From contig CALGOO010000047.1 in assembly GCA_937960715.1 (NCBI GenBank), positions 1 to 23,392 on the forward strand: a stretch of 23,392 nucleotides of DNA, read 5' to 3'. The position numbers and the translations under genes are program-made. Source of the stretch: an uncultured Candidatus Competibacteraceae bacterium. GTDB lineage: Bacteria > Pseudomonadota > Gammaproteobacteria > Competibacterales > Competibacteraceae. Below are positions 1 to 7,581 of this stretch, piece after piece; the first letter of the stretch is position 1, and the number at the start of each line of letters is the position of its first letter. A model generated the notes under the pieces. That model was given only the letters and a program-made list of their open reading frames with translations. It made no database searches and was not told the DNA's origin.

Positions 1-1583
1 GTCATGAGGCGCTGCTTCGCGAGCGTCACCGCCACGCGTGACGTGTCGCAGGTGATCCAGCGCCGGCCCCACTGCTCGGCGACGTAGGCGGTGGTGCCGG
101 AGCCGCAGGTCGGATCGAGCACCAGATCGCCGGGATCGGTGGTCATCAGGAGGCAGCGTTTGATCGCTTCGGTTGCAGTTTGAACGACGTAAACCTTTGG
201 GTCGGCACGGCTTTGAATTCCACCTATATCATCCCAAACATTCGTTGTCGCACTTGCAGGAAAATCACTCAAATAGCGTCGGTAACCTATCGTATTACCC
301 GTAACTTGTACTCGCTCTGCGCCAAGCAGTCGATTCATTCCCTGTTCATTTGTTTTCCAACGAGTTTTCATCGTTGGAAGGAATTCTGCACCATTAATGT
401 TGACAGGAAACCAAGATGCGGCACCTTCACCTTTTTCGCGACCCACACTTTGACTTGTAATGTTATCTACCCGGTAGATTTCTCCTTCGGTACACGACTC
501 GCCTGCTTGGCTTAAAGCCATACGCAAACCATTTAGCATCTCCAAAGAATCATACTTGGATGAGTTATCGCGGCCAATCTGTTTCTCTGAAAATAATCGC
601 TGGTAACGAATTTTGGATTTGTCTTTGGCGTACCAGATAATGTAGTCCGCCGTTGAGGGCAGCAAAACCACTGTCGCCCCAGCAGTCTTACTAAACGTAA
701 TCAAAGAAACAAAATTCCCCGCCCCAAACACCTCGTCCATCACGCATCGCACCCGATGCAAATTCTCATCGGAAATCTGCACGAAGATGGAGCCGGAATC
801 GGCCAGCAACTCCTTGGCCACCGTCAGCCGGTCGCGCAGATAAGCCAGATAGGAATGCACGCCCAGCGTCCAGGTATCGCGGTACGCCTTCACCATTTCC
901 GGCTCGCGGGTCAGGTCGGATTCCTTATCCTTCACGTCCCGCTTGCCGACTTCCGGCTGAAAATTCGAGGCGAATTTGATTCCGTAAGGCGGATCGACGT
1001 AGATCATCTGCACCCGGCCGGCCACGTCCTCCCGCCGGGCCAGCGACGCCATCACTTGCAGGGAATCGCCCAGAATCATCCGATTCGCCCAATCGATGTC
1101 GTGCTGATAAAACTGGACGGCTTCCCGATAACTCAACTGCGGATCGGCGAACAAGTCGCGCTGCACGTCCTGCCGGGCCGCGACCTTGACGATGGCCTGG
1201 GCGGCGATGCGCTCGTGAATGTGCAGCGCCACCGGCTCCACCTCGAAAGACCGCTGCTCCCGCTTGCCCGCCCATTCCAGCCACGGCTGCCGATACCGCA
1301 GCGCCTCCGCCAACAGCCGTGCCTCCTCCTCGGTCAACGCTCGTTGCCGCGCCGCTTCCAGCAACTCCGGCACGCGATCCGCCGCCCCGCTGGCATCGAA
1401 GCGCAACAGCGGCGGCCGGTGCGGATCGTAGTCGTAGCGGATGCGCCTCGGCTCGGCCAGCTTGCCCTGCGCCGCCAATCCCGCCGGCGGAATGTTCTTG
1501 CGGGCCGCGTCGAACCGGTAATCGGCGACGGGTGGGGATGGTTCGGACGGCGGGGTTCCGGTTTTCCTGACGCGGGGGGCCAT
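1..1583 (-). CDS. Site-specific DNA methyltransferase (type III Mod-like, beta class), 3' end off the window
   Basis: The minus frame is open from an ATG at 1583 to the window edge, giving 527 visible residues. The start is supported by AAGGAG a few bases upstream. Motif IV DPPYG lies at residues 197-201. The AdoMet-binding motif I, DPTCGSGTT, lies near residue 490. This order (IV before I) is that of beta-class amino-methyltransferases such as type III Mod proteins, which methylate adenine N6 or cytosine N4. The region between the motifs should be the target-recognition domain. It is plainly AT-richer (about 40-45% GC in sampled 60-base lines) than either flank (about 67%), suggesting a swapped specificity segment. 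Proteins of this type are usually longer, and a restriction or helicase partner often follows; both would lie beyond the left edge. Family assignment is firm, but the exact system type is not. Confidence 0.85.
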   Translation of the reverse strand, partial: MAPRVRKTGTPPSEPSPPVADYRFDAARKNIPPAGLAAQGKLAEPRRIRYDYDPHRPPLLRFDASGAADRVPELLEAARQRALTEEEARLLAEALRYRQPWLEWAGKREQRSFEVEPVALHIHERIAAQAIVKVAARQDVQRDLFADPQLSYREAVQFYQHDIDWANRMILGDSLQVMASLARREDVAGRVQMIYVDPPYGIKFASNFQPEVGKRDVKDKESDLTREPEMVKAYRDTWTLGVHSYLAYLRDRLTVAKELLADSGSIFVQISDENLHRVRCVMDEVFGAGNFVSLITFSKTAGATVVLLPSTADYIIWYAKDKSKIRYQRLFSEKQIGRDNSSKYDSLEMLNGLRMALSQAGESCTEGEIYRVDNITSQSVGREKGEGAASWFPVNINGAEFLPTMKTRWKTNEQGMNRLLGAERVQVTGNTIGYRRYLSDFPASATTNVWDDIGGIQSRADPKVYVVQTATEAIKRCLLMTTDPGDLVLDPTCGSGTTAYVAEQWGRRWITCDTSRVAVTLAKQRLM

Positions 1584-1636
1584 CGGCGTTCTCCTTGGCA
1601 ACGATAGTAACGGAATACCAATTCTGAATAGGTTTT

Positions 1637-1707
1637 CGTCATTCCCGCGAATGCGGGAATCCAGGCAGCCGCTGAAAAACTGGATACCCGCTTTCGCGGG
1701 TATGACG
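1637..1707. repeat. Inverted pair of REP-like palindromes
   Basis: Two copies of a 28-base palindromic element face each other. One occupies 1637-1664 (CGTCATTCCCGC...GCGGGAATCCAG form). The other is its inverted, slightly diverged copy at 1680-1707 (CTGGATACCCGC...GCGGGTATGACG). The spacer is 15 bases. Each copy can form a hairpin, and the pair can form a larger cruciform. The pair sits between the divergent methyltransferase and tenA-like genes. The same family is strongly amplified at 22494-23380. Confidence 0.85.
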
Positions 1708-1755
1708 AACAGTGTGGTTTTTGATCTGAAAAAGATAAAACCTATCGGGAAACAG

Positions 1756-1761
1756 TATAAT
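1756..1761 (+). promoter_or_regulatory. Putative -10 box of the tenA-like gene
   Basis: A perfect TATAAT lies 37 bases before the start codon, in an AT-rich stretch. No good -35 hexamer is visible at the usual distance, so this is only a candidate. No thiamine (TPP) riboswitch-like sequence was recognised between the REP pair and the gene. Confidence 0.35.
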
Positions 1762-1798
1762 ATCGACACCACAGCCGTTTGATAAAGGAACCGTTGCA

Positions 1799-2422
1799 AT
1801 GTCGCTTTCCCGCACGCTCTGGCAAGCCAACGCCGATCTGGCCCAAGCCTGCCTCGATCAACCCTTCGTGCGAGGCATCGGCGACGGCTCGCTGTCCCGC
1901 CCGCGCTTCGCCGGCTACATCGGCCAGGATGCGTTTTACTTGCAAGCCTTCGCCCGCGCCTACGTCATCGCCGCCGCCAAAGCGCCCGACTGGACCGGCT
2001 TCCGGGAACTGCACGAACTGGCGGGCGGCGTCCTTCAAGAATTGGAACTACACGAAGGCGTGGCCACCGCCTGGGGACTGAATCTGGACCAGATAACGCC
2101 CGGCCCGACCACCCGCCGCTACACCGATTTTCTGCTCGCCACCGCCTGGGGCCAGGCAACCGGCGTCACGGTCGCGGCCATGACCCCCTGCATGAGGCTG
2201 TACGCCTGGATCGGCCAACAACTGGCCGACCGACAACGCGAGCCGCACGCCTACAGCGATTGGGTTCAAACCTACGGCAGCGCCGATTTCGAGCGACTGG
2301 CCGCGCGGCTGGAACGGCTGCTGGATCGCTACGCGCCGGACAACCCGGCCGTCGCCGACGCCTACCGCTACGCCATGCACTGCGAGCACGACTTCTTTCA
2401 AGCGGCTTGGGATGCGGCCTGA
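1799..2422 (+). CDS. tenA: TenA/THI-4 family protein (aminopyrimidine aminohydrolase, thiaminase II)
   Basis: This 207-residue all-helical protein has the usual TenA length. TenA hydrolyses aminopyrimidine breakdown products of thiamine, salvaging the HMP moiety in the cytoplasm. The expected active-site residues are present: Asp44 in YIGQDAFYL, the nucleophile Cys131 in a TPC motif, Tyr108 in RRYTDFL, and Glu196 in CEHDFFQAAW near the C-terminus. The retained cysteine places it with the TenA_C type rather than the Cys-less TenA_E type. The ATG at 1799 was chosen because AAGGAA lies 8 bases upstream. No other thiamine genes are adjacent, so it looks like a stand-alone salvage gene. It converges with the antitoxin-like gene on its right. 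Confidence 0.88.
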   Translation: MSLSRTLWQANADLAQACLDQPFVRGIGDGSLSRPRFAGYIGQDAFYLQAFARAYVIAAAKAPDWTGFRELHELAGGVLQELELHEGVATAWGLNLDQITPGPTTRRYTDFLLATAWGQATGVTVAAMTPCMRLYAWIGQQLADRQREPHAYSDWVQTYGSADFERLAARLERLLDRYAPDNPAVADAYRYAMHCEHDFFQAAWDAA

Positions 2423-2474
2423 GCGGGTCGGGAAAACTGGATGGAAAGCGAAAACCTTGCTTACGCCAGCCAGA

Positions 2475-2744
2475 TCAGGCTGGCCATCCACCCGTTTTCC
2501 TCAACGGATAAACTGAACGGCGTTCGGCCAATAACTCCTCGACCACTTGCCGAGGTTTGTTAGCGCCATAAAGGGCATCCACCCAATCCTGCAACGCAAT
2601 GGCGGATTGCCGATCTTCATCCGCGAGGTAGGTCGTCAAAATAGCGCACGCCTCCGCCTCGATGCTGAGTCCGTGAAGTGCCGCACGTTCGCGCAAACGC
2701 GCCTGCACGACATCGGGCAAACCGTGAATGCTGAGTACAGCCAT
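2475..2744 (-). CDS. FitA-like ribbon-helix-helix antitoxin, orphan
   Basis: This 89-residue protein begins MAVLSIHGLPDVVQARLRER, the short beta strand plus helix of FitA/StbC-type Arc-family DNA-binding antitoxins. These normally bind their own operator and neutralise a VapC/FitB PIN-domain ribonuclease. A strong AGGAGG lies 7-8 bases before the ATG. The C-terminal part (WVDALYGANKPRQVVEELL) would be the toxin-wrapping tail. No PIN-domain gene follows: downstream is the convergent tenA-like gene, and upstream is pgeF, 37 bases away. It is therefore an orphan antitoxin, a relic or a stand-alone regulator, probably co-transcribed with rluD-pgeF. Confidence 0.75.
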   Translation of the reverse strand: MAVLSIHGLPDVVQARLRERAALHGLSIEAEACAILTTYLADEDRQSAIALQDWVDALYGANKPRQVVEELLAERRSVYPLRKTGGWPA

Positions 2745-2781
2745 CTGCTTTCCTCCTCATCATTGCAACCTTGACAACGAT

Positions 2782-3528
2782 TTAAGCCAACCAAATCAAC
2801 GTCGCCATCCGCCCAGTGCAATTCTCGCGGCGATAGGAAAAAAACCGCTCGGATTCGTCGAACGTGCAAAATCCTCCGCCGTAAACCGCCGACACGCCCA
2901 AGCCCCGCAACTGTCGCCGCGCCAGATCGTACAGATCCGCCAGCCAGCGGCCCGCCGGCGAGGGCCGGAAACAAGCGGCATTACCGGCGTCCAACTCCAA
3001 AAACGCGGCGCGCACTTCCTCGCCCACCTCGAAGGCATCGGGACCAATCGCCGGCCCCAGCCAGGCCAGCAACTCCGTCGGTGGCGTATCCATCCGCGCC
3101 ACGGTCGCGGCAATCACTCCATCGGCCAACCCGCGCCAGCCGACATGAGCCGCCGCCACCACCGTACCGGCGCGGTCGCACAGCAAAACCGGCAGGCAAT
3201 CGGCGGTCATCACCACGCAGGGCCGGCCCAGCTCGCGGGTCCAGGCCGCATCGGCCTCGACCGGTTCTCGTACCGTCTCGGCGGCCACCACCCGCTTGCC
3301 ATGCACCTGTTGCAACCAGGCCGGCTCGGCAAGATAGCCGGCCGCCGCCGCCAACCGCCGCCGATTCGCCGCGACGCAAGCCGGATCGTCGCCGACGTGA
3401 TCGGCCAGATTCAGACTGCCATAGGGCGGCGGACTGATTCCGCCATGCCGGGTCGTGCTCGCCGCACGCACTCGCGCGGGCGCGGGCCAGTCGGGGAAAA
3501 TCAAATGTTCGGTTCGCAGTTCATTCAT
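2782..3528 (-). CDS. pgeF: Peptidoglycan editing factor / purine nucleoside phosphorylase-like (YfiH/PgeF, laccase domain)
   Basis: This 248-residue protein has full family length. The YfiH/YlmD family metal-site residues are visible as His76 in QVHG, Cys111 in TADCLPVLL and His128 in AAHVGWRGL, matching His71/Cys107/His124 of E. coli YfiH. The typical GPAIGP and C-terminal TGRMATLIWL segments are also present. Family members have been reported to act on purine nucleosides and to prevent misincorporation of amino acids into peptidoglycan precursors; which activity matters here cannot be seen. Its start overlaps the rluD stop by 8 bases, indicating translational coupling. The rluD-pgeF pair divergent from bamD is a conserved gammaproteobacterial arrangement. 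Confidence 0.92.
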   Translation of the reverse strand: MNELRTEHLIFPDWPAPARVRAASTTRHGGISPPPYGSLNLADHVGDDPACVAANRRRLAAAAGYLAEPAWLQQVHGKRVVAAETVREPVEADAAWTRELGRPCVVMTADCLPVLLCDRAGTVVAAAHVGWRGLADGVIAATVARMDTPPTELLAWLGPAIGPDAFEVGEEVRAAFLELDAGNAACFRPSPAGRWLADLYDLARRQLRGLGVSAVYGGGFCTFDESERFFSYRRENCTGRMATLIWLA

Positions 3529-4483
3529 GTCGCCGGTCCGCGTCTTCGCTCAATACCGCCAGCAGTTCCGCCAGATCGGCGGGAATTTCCGCCCGCCATT
3601 CCAGCCGCTCCCCGGTCACGGGATGAATCAAAGCCAGCCGCTCGGCGTGCAACGCCTGCCGACGAAAATTCTGAATCGCCTCGATGCAACGCGGCGACGC
3701 TTGCAGCGGCAATCGCGGCCGCCCGCCATAAACCGGATCGCCCAGCAACGGAAAACGGATATGCGCCATGTGGACCCGAATCTGATGAGTGCGGCCGGTT
3801 TCCAGCTTGACCCGCAACAGCGCGTGAGCGCAAAACCGGCGCATCACCCGATAATGCGTCACCGCCGGCTTGCCGCCGGGCGTGACCGCCATCCGCTGCC
3901 GGTCCACCGGATGACGACCGACGGGCGCATCCACCGTGCCGCCCGCCACCGGCACGCCGTTGACCACCGCCAGATATTCCCGTTCGATGCGCCGCGCCTG
4001 CAACTGTTCGACCAGCGCGGTATGCGCCCGCAGGCTGCGAGCGACCACCAGCAGGCCGGTGGTGTCCTTGTCCAGCCGATGCACCAGTCCGGCACGGGGC
4101 AGGGTCGCCAATTCCGGCGCATGGTGCAGCAGCGCGTTGACCAGGGTACCGTCCCGATTGCCGGCGGCGGGATGCGCTACCAGTCCGGCCGGCTTGTCGA
4201 GAACCAGCAGATCGGCGTCCTCGTGGCGGATGTCTAGTGGAATGTCCTGGGCGGTGGCGGTGGTTTCCGTCTCCAGAACCAGTTCGCCGCTGACCGTTTC
4301 ACCACCGGCGACCGCATCGCGCGGCCGCCAAACGCGGCCGTTCACCCGCAACCGGCCGGTCTTCAGCCATTGCTGCAAGCGACTGCGCGAATAGGCCGGC
4401 AGCAACTCCGCCAGCGCCTGATCGAGCCGCATCCCGGCGCGGTCGACGGGTATTCGACAGTCGATCCGTTCGGTCGGCGGCAT
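3521..4483 (-). CDS. rluD: 23S rRNA pseudouridine synthase RluD
   Basis: This 320-residue RluA-family enzyme isomerises uridines of helix 69 in 23S rRNA. An N-terminal S4 RNA-binding domain (RLDQALAELLPAYSRSRLQQ) is followed by the catalytic domain. The nucleophile is Asp138 in HRLDKDTTG, corresponding to Asp139 of E. coli RluD. The GRTHQIRVH and GDPVYGG motifs are also present. An upstream in-frame ATG at 4522 would add 13 residues. The ATG at 4483 was preferred because it gives the same N-terminal length as E. coli RluD and leaves room for the divergent bamD promoter. It is coupled to pgeF downstream. Confidence 0.92.
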   Translation of the reverse strand: MPPTERIDCRIPVDRAGMRLDQALAELLPAYSRSRLQQWLKTGRLRVNGRVWRPRDAVAGGETVSGELVLETETTATAQDIPLDIRHEDADLLVLDKPAGLVAHPAAGNRDGTLVNALLHHAPELATLPRAGLVHRLDKDTTGLLVVARSLRAHTALVEQLQARRIEREYLAVVNGVPVAGGTVDAPVGRHPVDRQRMAVTPGGKPAVTHYRVMRRFCAHALLRVKLETGRTHQIRVHMAHIRFPLLGDPVYGGRPRLPLQASPRCIEAIQNFRRQALHAERLALIHPVTGERLEWRAEIPADLAELLAVLSEDADRRHE

Positions 4484-4507
4484 GGTGGCTTTTAACGGCT
4501 TGGGGTT

Positions 4508-4513
4508 TATACT
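4508..4513 (+). promoter_or_regulatory. Possible -10 box of bamD
   Basis: TATACT lies 40 bases before the bamD start, in the short rluD-bamD divergent interval. A poor -35 (TGGCTT) can be placed 16 bases upstream. This is weak evidence by itself, supported mainly by position. Confidence 0.3.
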
Positions 4514-4553
4514 GAAATTCATCGCTCATTCTACTCCCAACCATCGCCGTCCC

Positions 4554-5357
4554 ATGTCCTTCTCCATGCGCCGCCTGTTAAAACTGTTTCTCACTGGCCC
4601 GTTCCTGGTCGCCTTGCTGGTCGGCTGCTCCCTGCTGCCGGAGCAAATCGACGAAACCAAGGGCTGGTCGGCCCAGCGCCTTTACAGCGAGGCCAAAAAC
4701 GCCATCAACGATGGCAATTACAAAACCGCGCTCGAATATCTGGACAAGATTCAAGCCCGCTATCCGTTCGGCCGCTACGCCCAACAGGCCCAATTGGATA
4801 CGATCTATGTCCAGTACAAGGATAACGAACCGGACGCCGCCCTGGCCGCCGCCGACCGCTTCATCAAGGCCAATCCACGGCATCCTTACGTGGACTACGC
4901 CTATTACATGAAGGGACTGGTGAATTTTGACCGCAGCAACACAATCATCGACCGGTTGGCGCCCAACGACCGCTCCAAGACCGACACCGCGACCGCCCGG
5001 CAGTCCTATAACGACTTTTCCGAACTGACGCGGAAATTCCCCGACAGCAAATACGCCGAGGATGCCCGCCAGCGGATGCAGTTCCTGCACAACAGCCTGG
5101 CGGCCTACGAGGTCAACGTCGCCGATTTCTATCTGCGGCGCGGCGCCTACGTCGCGGCCGCCAACCGCGCCAAATACGTGCTGGAAACCTATGCCCGCAC
5201 CCCGGCGGTGGAAGACGCGCTCGGCATCATGACCGAGGCCTACGTCAAGATGGGGATGCCGCGACTGGCCGCCGACAGTCTGCGGGTGCTGGAACGCAAC
5301 TACCCGCAATCCCCGGAGTTGCCCAAGCTGAACGCGCTGGTCAAGAGCGCCGGTTGA
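4554..5357 (+). CDS. bamD: Outer membrane protein assembly factor BamD (lipoprotein)
   Basis: This 267-residue lipoprotein is a subunit of the BAM complex, which folds beta-barrel proteins into the outer membrane. The N-terminus is a lipoprotein signal: charged MRR, a hydrophobic stretch, then LLVGC with the lipidated cysteine at residue 25. Tetratricopeptide-like helical pairs follow (LYSEAKNAINDGNYKTALEY, RYPFGRYAQQAQLD, VDYAYYMKGL, FPDSKYAEDARQRM), typical of BamD. The ATG at 4554 was chosen because it opens the signal peptide; a second ATG at 4566 is possible. No clear ribosome-binding site is visible. An in-frame extension further upstream is not coding and overlaps the rluD start. Confidence 0.93.
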   Translation: MSFSMRRLLKLFLTGPFLVALLVGCSLLPEQIDETKGWSAQRLYSEAKNAINDGNYKTALEYLDKIQARYPFGRYAQQAQLDTIYVQYKDNEPDAALAAADRFIKANPRHPYVDYAYYMKGLVNFDRSNTIIDRLAPNDRSKTDTATARQSYNDFSELTRKFPDSKYAEDARQRMQFLHNSLAAYEVNVADFYLRRGAYVAAANRAKYVLETYARTPAVEDALGIMTEAYVKMGMPRLAADSLRVLERNYPQSPELPKLNALVKSAG

Positions 5358-5367
5358 GCGTCCACCG

Positions 5368-5407
5368 CCCCCTCACCCCCGACCCCTCTCCCGCAAGAAG
5401 AGGGGAG
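5368..5407. repeat. REP-like C-rich palindrome between bamD and the nitroreductase gene
   Basis: A C-rich segment begins CCCTCACCCCCGACCCC and ends in a hairpin. The stem is CCCCTCT (5383-5389) with AGAGGGG (5399-5405). It resembles the dispersed CCCTCACCCC-type intergenic repeats of many GC-rich Proteobacteria. It is a different family from the ATTCCCGC palindromes. It has no T-run, so a terminator role is uncertain. Confidence 0.55.
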
Positions 5408-5439
5408 TTTTCCCCGCTCGATCATCCGAGGGCCGAGCC

Positions 5440-5961
5440 ATGTGGGATTTTTTCGAAACTGTCCGCCATCGCCATTCCATCCGTAAATACCAGCCGGACA
5501 TGCCGGTCGAGGCCGAAAAGCTGCACGCCATTTTGGAAATGGCCTGCGCGGCGCCGTCGGCGGGCGACTTGCAGTCCTATCGCATCCTCGTGGTGCGCGA
5601 CCCGGCCGAACGCCAGGCGCTGGTCCACGCCGCCCACCACCAGACCTTCATCGCCGAGGCCCCGGTGTGCCTGGCGTTCTGCGCCGACCCAGCCCGCTCG
5701 GCGACCGCCTTCGGTGAGCGCGGCGCCAGCCTGTACGCGGTGCAGGATGCCACCATCGCCGCCGCCTATGCCCAGCTGGCTATCGTCGCCGCCGGCATGG
5801 GTTCCACCTGGGTCGGTTACTTTGACGAAGATCGGGTGCGCGCGGTGTTGGGCCTGGAGCCGGGACTGATTCCCATCGCGCTCGTAAGTCTGGGCTACCC
5901 GGCGGAATTGCCCGCGCCCAGCTCGCGCCGACGACTGGGCGAGGTGGTGACGTGGCGGTGA
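5440..5961 (+). CDS. Nitroreductase family protein (FMN-dependent)
   Basis: This 173-residue protein is a compact member of the nitroreductase fold. The N-terminal phosphate-contacting motif is RHSIRKY at residues 11-17. It is followed by APSAGDLQSYRILVV (FMN-proximal loop) and an AAAYAQLAIVAAGMGSTWVGYF segment. Such enzymes are homodimers using NAD(P)H to reduce nitro compounds, quinones or flavin-linked substrates; the physiological substrate cannot be read from the sequence. The start is supported by a purine-rich GAGGG about 9 bases upstream. It lies 82 bases after bamD, with the REP-like element between, so co-transcription is possible but not shown. Confidence 0.85.
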   Translation: MWDFFETVRHRHSIRKYQPDMPVEAEKLHAILEMACAAPSAGDLQSYRILVVRDPAERQALVHAAHHQTFIAEAPVCLAFCADPARSATAFGERGASLYAVQDATIAAAYAQLAIVAAGMGSTWVGYFDEDRVRAVLGLEPGLIPIALVSLGYPAELPAPSSRRRLGEVVTWR

Positions 5962-6170
5962 GCGCCCGGCGGCCTCGTTCCAGCTCGGTCAGCGGAAACC
6001 GGTAACGCCGTAACAGTGTAATGGCGAGCACGCACCGGATCGATTCATGCCGGCGGCAAACCCGCCAGGTTTCGACCAGTCAGTATGGCTTGGATGGTTG
6101 CGAGCAGCGTCAAAAGCTGACGCCGGTCTCGGCGATGAACCGTAAATCCTGATGTTTTTTAGGAGGGGCA

Positions 6171-6641
6171 ATGAATCCCGATCCTGCCCGTACCGTTCAG
6201 ACACGATCCTGGTCCGTGCTGGGGATTGGCATGATCTGGCTTTGGATTGGGCCGTATCCCTGCGCGGCGGAGCCCCCCACCGCCGTTTTTGGCAATTATT
6301 CCGGTAGCGGCTGTCCCCCCAAGACCCGGATGGAAGCCTGTCTTCCCACCAAGGCGACGGACCGTGTCGGTATCCTGCGCGACCGGGAAACGGATGCCAA
6401 GGTCCATGTGAAGATGGTCTTCGACAAAGGTCATGTTTGCGCGTTGACGGGTGGAGCCATCTGGTCGGGTGATCGCTTCACGCTTCGCGCCGATGGCCTT
6501 GACCCGGATAAACCCTGTCAACTGACGTTACGTATCCAGGGTTCCGCGCTGACGCTGGAAGACGCGGGAGGGCTCTGTCGCGAAGTCTATTGCGGGACGC
6601 GCGGCGCTTTCGAGGGCGCGCGCTTCAAAAAGCGGCCGTAG
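6171..6641 (+). CDS. Secreted six-cysteine protein of unknown function
   Basis: This 156-residue protein has an N-terminal export signal: basic RTVQTR, a hydrophobic SVLGIGMIWLWIGPY, and a likely cleavage after CAA (residue 33). The mature part holds six cysteines, consistent with three disulfides in the periplasm. It ends in a CREVYCGTRGAFEGARF motif. AGGAGGGG lies directly before the ATG. The gene is followed after 75 bases by a lysozyme-like gene in the same direction. An immunity protein or lysozyme inhibitor acting in the periplasm is one reading, but that is inference from context. No family was firmly recognised. Confidence 0.72.
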   Translation: MNPDPARTVQTRSWSVLGIGMIWLWIGPYPCAAEPPTAVFGNYSGSGCPPKTRMEACLPTKATDRVGILRDRETDAKVHVKMVFDKGHVCALTGGAIWSGDRFTLRADGLDPDKPCQLTLRIQGSALTLEDAGGLCREVYCGTRGAFEGARFKKRP

Positions 6642-6716
6642 TACCTCGGCCGCTGGACGATGGGTTTTGACCATGCGATAGCCATCTTGAATCAAGAGGT
6701 TTCGGGAGAACATACC

Positions 6717-7403
6717 ATGCACGCCAGCGTCAAGAATCAATTCAAAGCGTTCAATGCGCCGCTGGAAGGCGTCGTGAAGTACATGTACCTCGACATCAAG
6801 GGCCTGGTTACCGTCGGGGTGGGCAATCTCATTGACCCGATGAGCGCGGCGTTGGATCTGCCGTTTCGTTACAAGAACAAACCGGGCGTTAAGAACCCTG
6901 GCCAGCTTGCGAGCAAGGCGGATATCGGAGCCGAGTGGAAACTCATCAAAGGCAAACCGGAGCTTGCGCAAAAAGGGCATCGTGCCTGCGAACCACTGAC
7001 CACACTCGAACTCGACGACGCGGCGATCAATGCGCTGATCGACAAGCGACTGGCACAAAACGAAAGTTTTCTGAAGCGGCAAAAGGCGTTCAAGAACTTT
7101 GACCAATGGCCGGCCGACGCCCAACTGGGACTGCTCAGCATGGCTTGGGCGATGGGACCGGGTTTCGCGTCGAGGTGGCCCAAATTCAGCGCCGCCTGTG
7201 AAAAGATGGATTTCGACGCGGCGGCGGAAAATTGCCGGATGAATGCAACAGGCAATCCCGGCGTGGTTCCGCGCAACAGGGCCAACAAGCTCCTGTTCCA
7301 AAATGCCGCGGCCGTGCTCGCCGGCGAAGCCGACGGCTTTTACAGCCGTCAGGTTCTGTATTACCCGCAAATACTGCTGAAGCCGATTACCATCACGGGT
7401 TAG
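6717..7403 (+). CDS. T4-lysozyme/pesticin-like muramidase without signal peptide
   Basis: This 228-residue protein carries the T4-lysozyme active-site pattern with exact spacing. Glu17, Asp26 and Thr32 lie in LEGVVKYMYLDIKGLVTVGV, equal to Glu11-x8-Asp20-x5-Thr26 of phage T4 lysozyme. Later segments (WPADAQLGLLSMAWAMGPGF, GNPGVVPRNRANKLLFQNAA) resemble pesticin-type lysozyme domains. It would cleave peptidoglycan glycan strands. No signal peptide is visible, so it needs another route to the wall (secretion system or lysis). The ATG at 6717 was chosen over one at 6660 because GGGAG lies about 9 bases before it. No holin, spanin or other phage gene is adjacent. The upstream neighbour is a secreted cysteine-rich protein. 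The fold assignment is good; the role is open. Confidence 0.72.
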   Translation: MHASVKNQFKAFNAPLEGVVKYMYLDIKGLVTVGVGNLIDPMSAALDLPFRYKNKPGVKNPGQLASKADIGAEWKLIKGKPELAQKGHRACEPLTTLELDDAAINALIDKRLAQNESFLKRQKAFKNFDQWPADAQLGLLSMAWAMGPGFASRWPKFSAACEKMDFDAAAENCRMNATGNPGVVPRNRANKLLFQNAAAVLAGEADGFYSRQVLYYPQILLKPITITG

Positions 7404-7581
7404 CAACTGCGGGTTTCCCCCACCCACTCAACCCTTGATTCGATCCATATATGCCATCAGAGTATATGAAACTGAAAATTCATTATATTTTCTGAATAAG
7501 CTTTTTGATACCGTTATCGCCCGCAACACTCTAAGCTTGATGAAGGCCATAAAATAATCCCACCACGCGCGAGGAGGCACG
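7404..7581 (+). promoter_or_regulatory. AT-rich control region before cysK
   Basis: This gap is much AT-richer than its surroundings. It contains an inverted repeat, CATATA (7446-7451) and TATATG (7463-7468) with an 11-base spacer, a geometry used by LysR-type regulators such as CysB. A TATATT also lies further on. No single promoter can be assigned. The cysK ribosome-binding site GAGGAGG sits at 7571-7577. Confidence 0.4.

Noticed and set aside
756..1607. 283-codon forward ORF near the left end
   Set aside because: It is antisense to the methyltransferase, whose frame carries DPPYG and motif I without interruption.
1708..1798. TPP riboswitch before the tenA-like gene
   Set aside because: The interval is short and lacks the conserved thi-box sequences; only a -10-like TATAAT and a ribosome-binding site are seen.
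2728..3810. 360-codon forward ORF opposite pgeF and rluD
   Set aside because: It is Arg/Pro/His-rich shadow sequence opposite two well-supported genes.
6660..6716. N-terminal extension of the lysozyme-like protein
   Set aside because: The ATG at 6660 has no ribosome-binding site and adds 19 residues before a start (6717) that has a well-spaced GGGAG.
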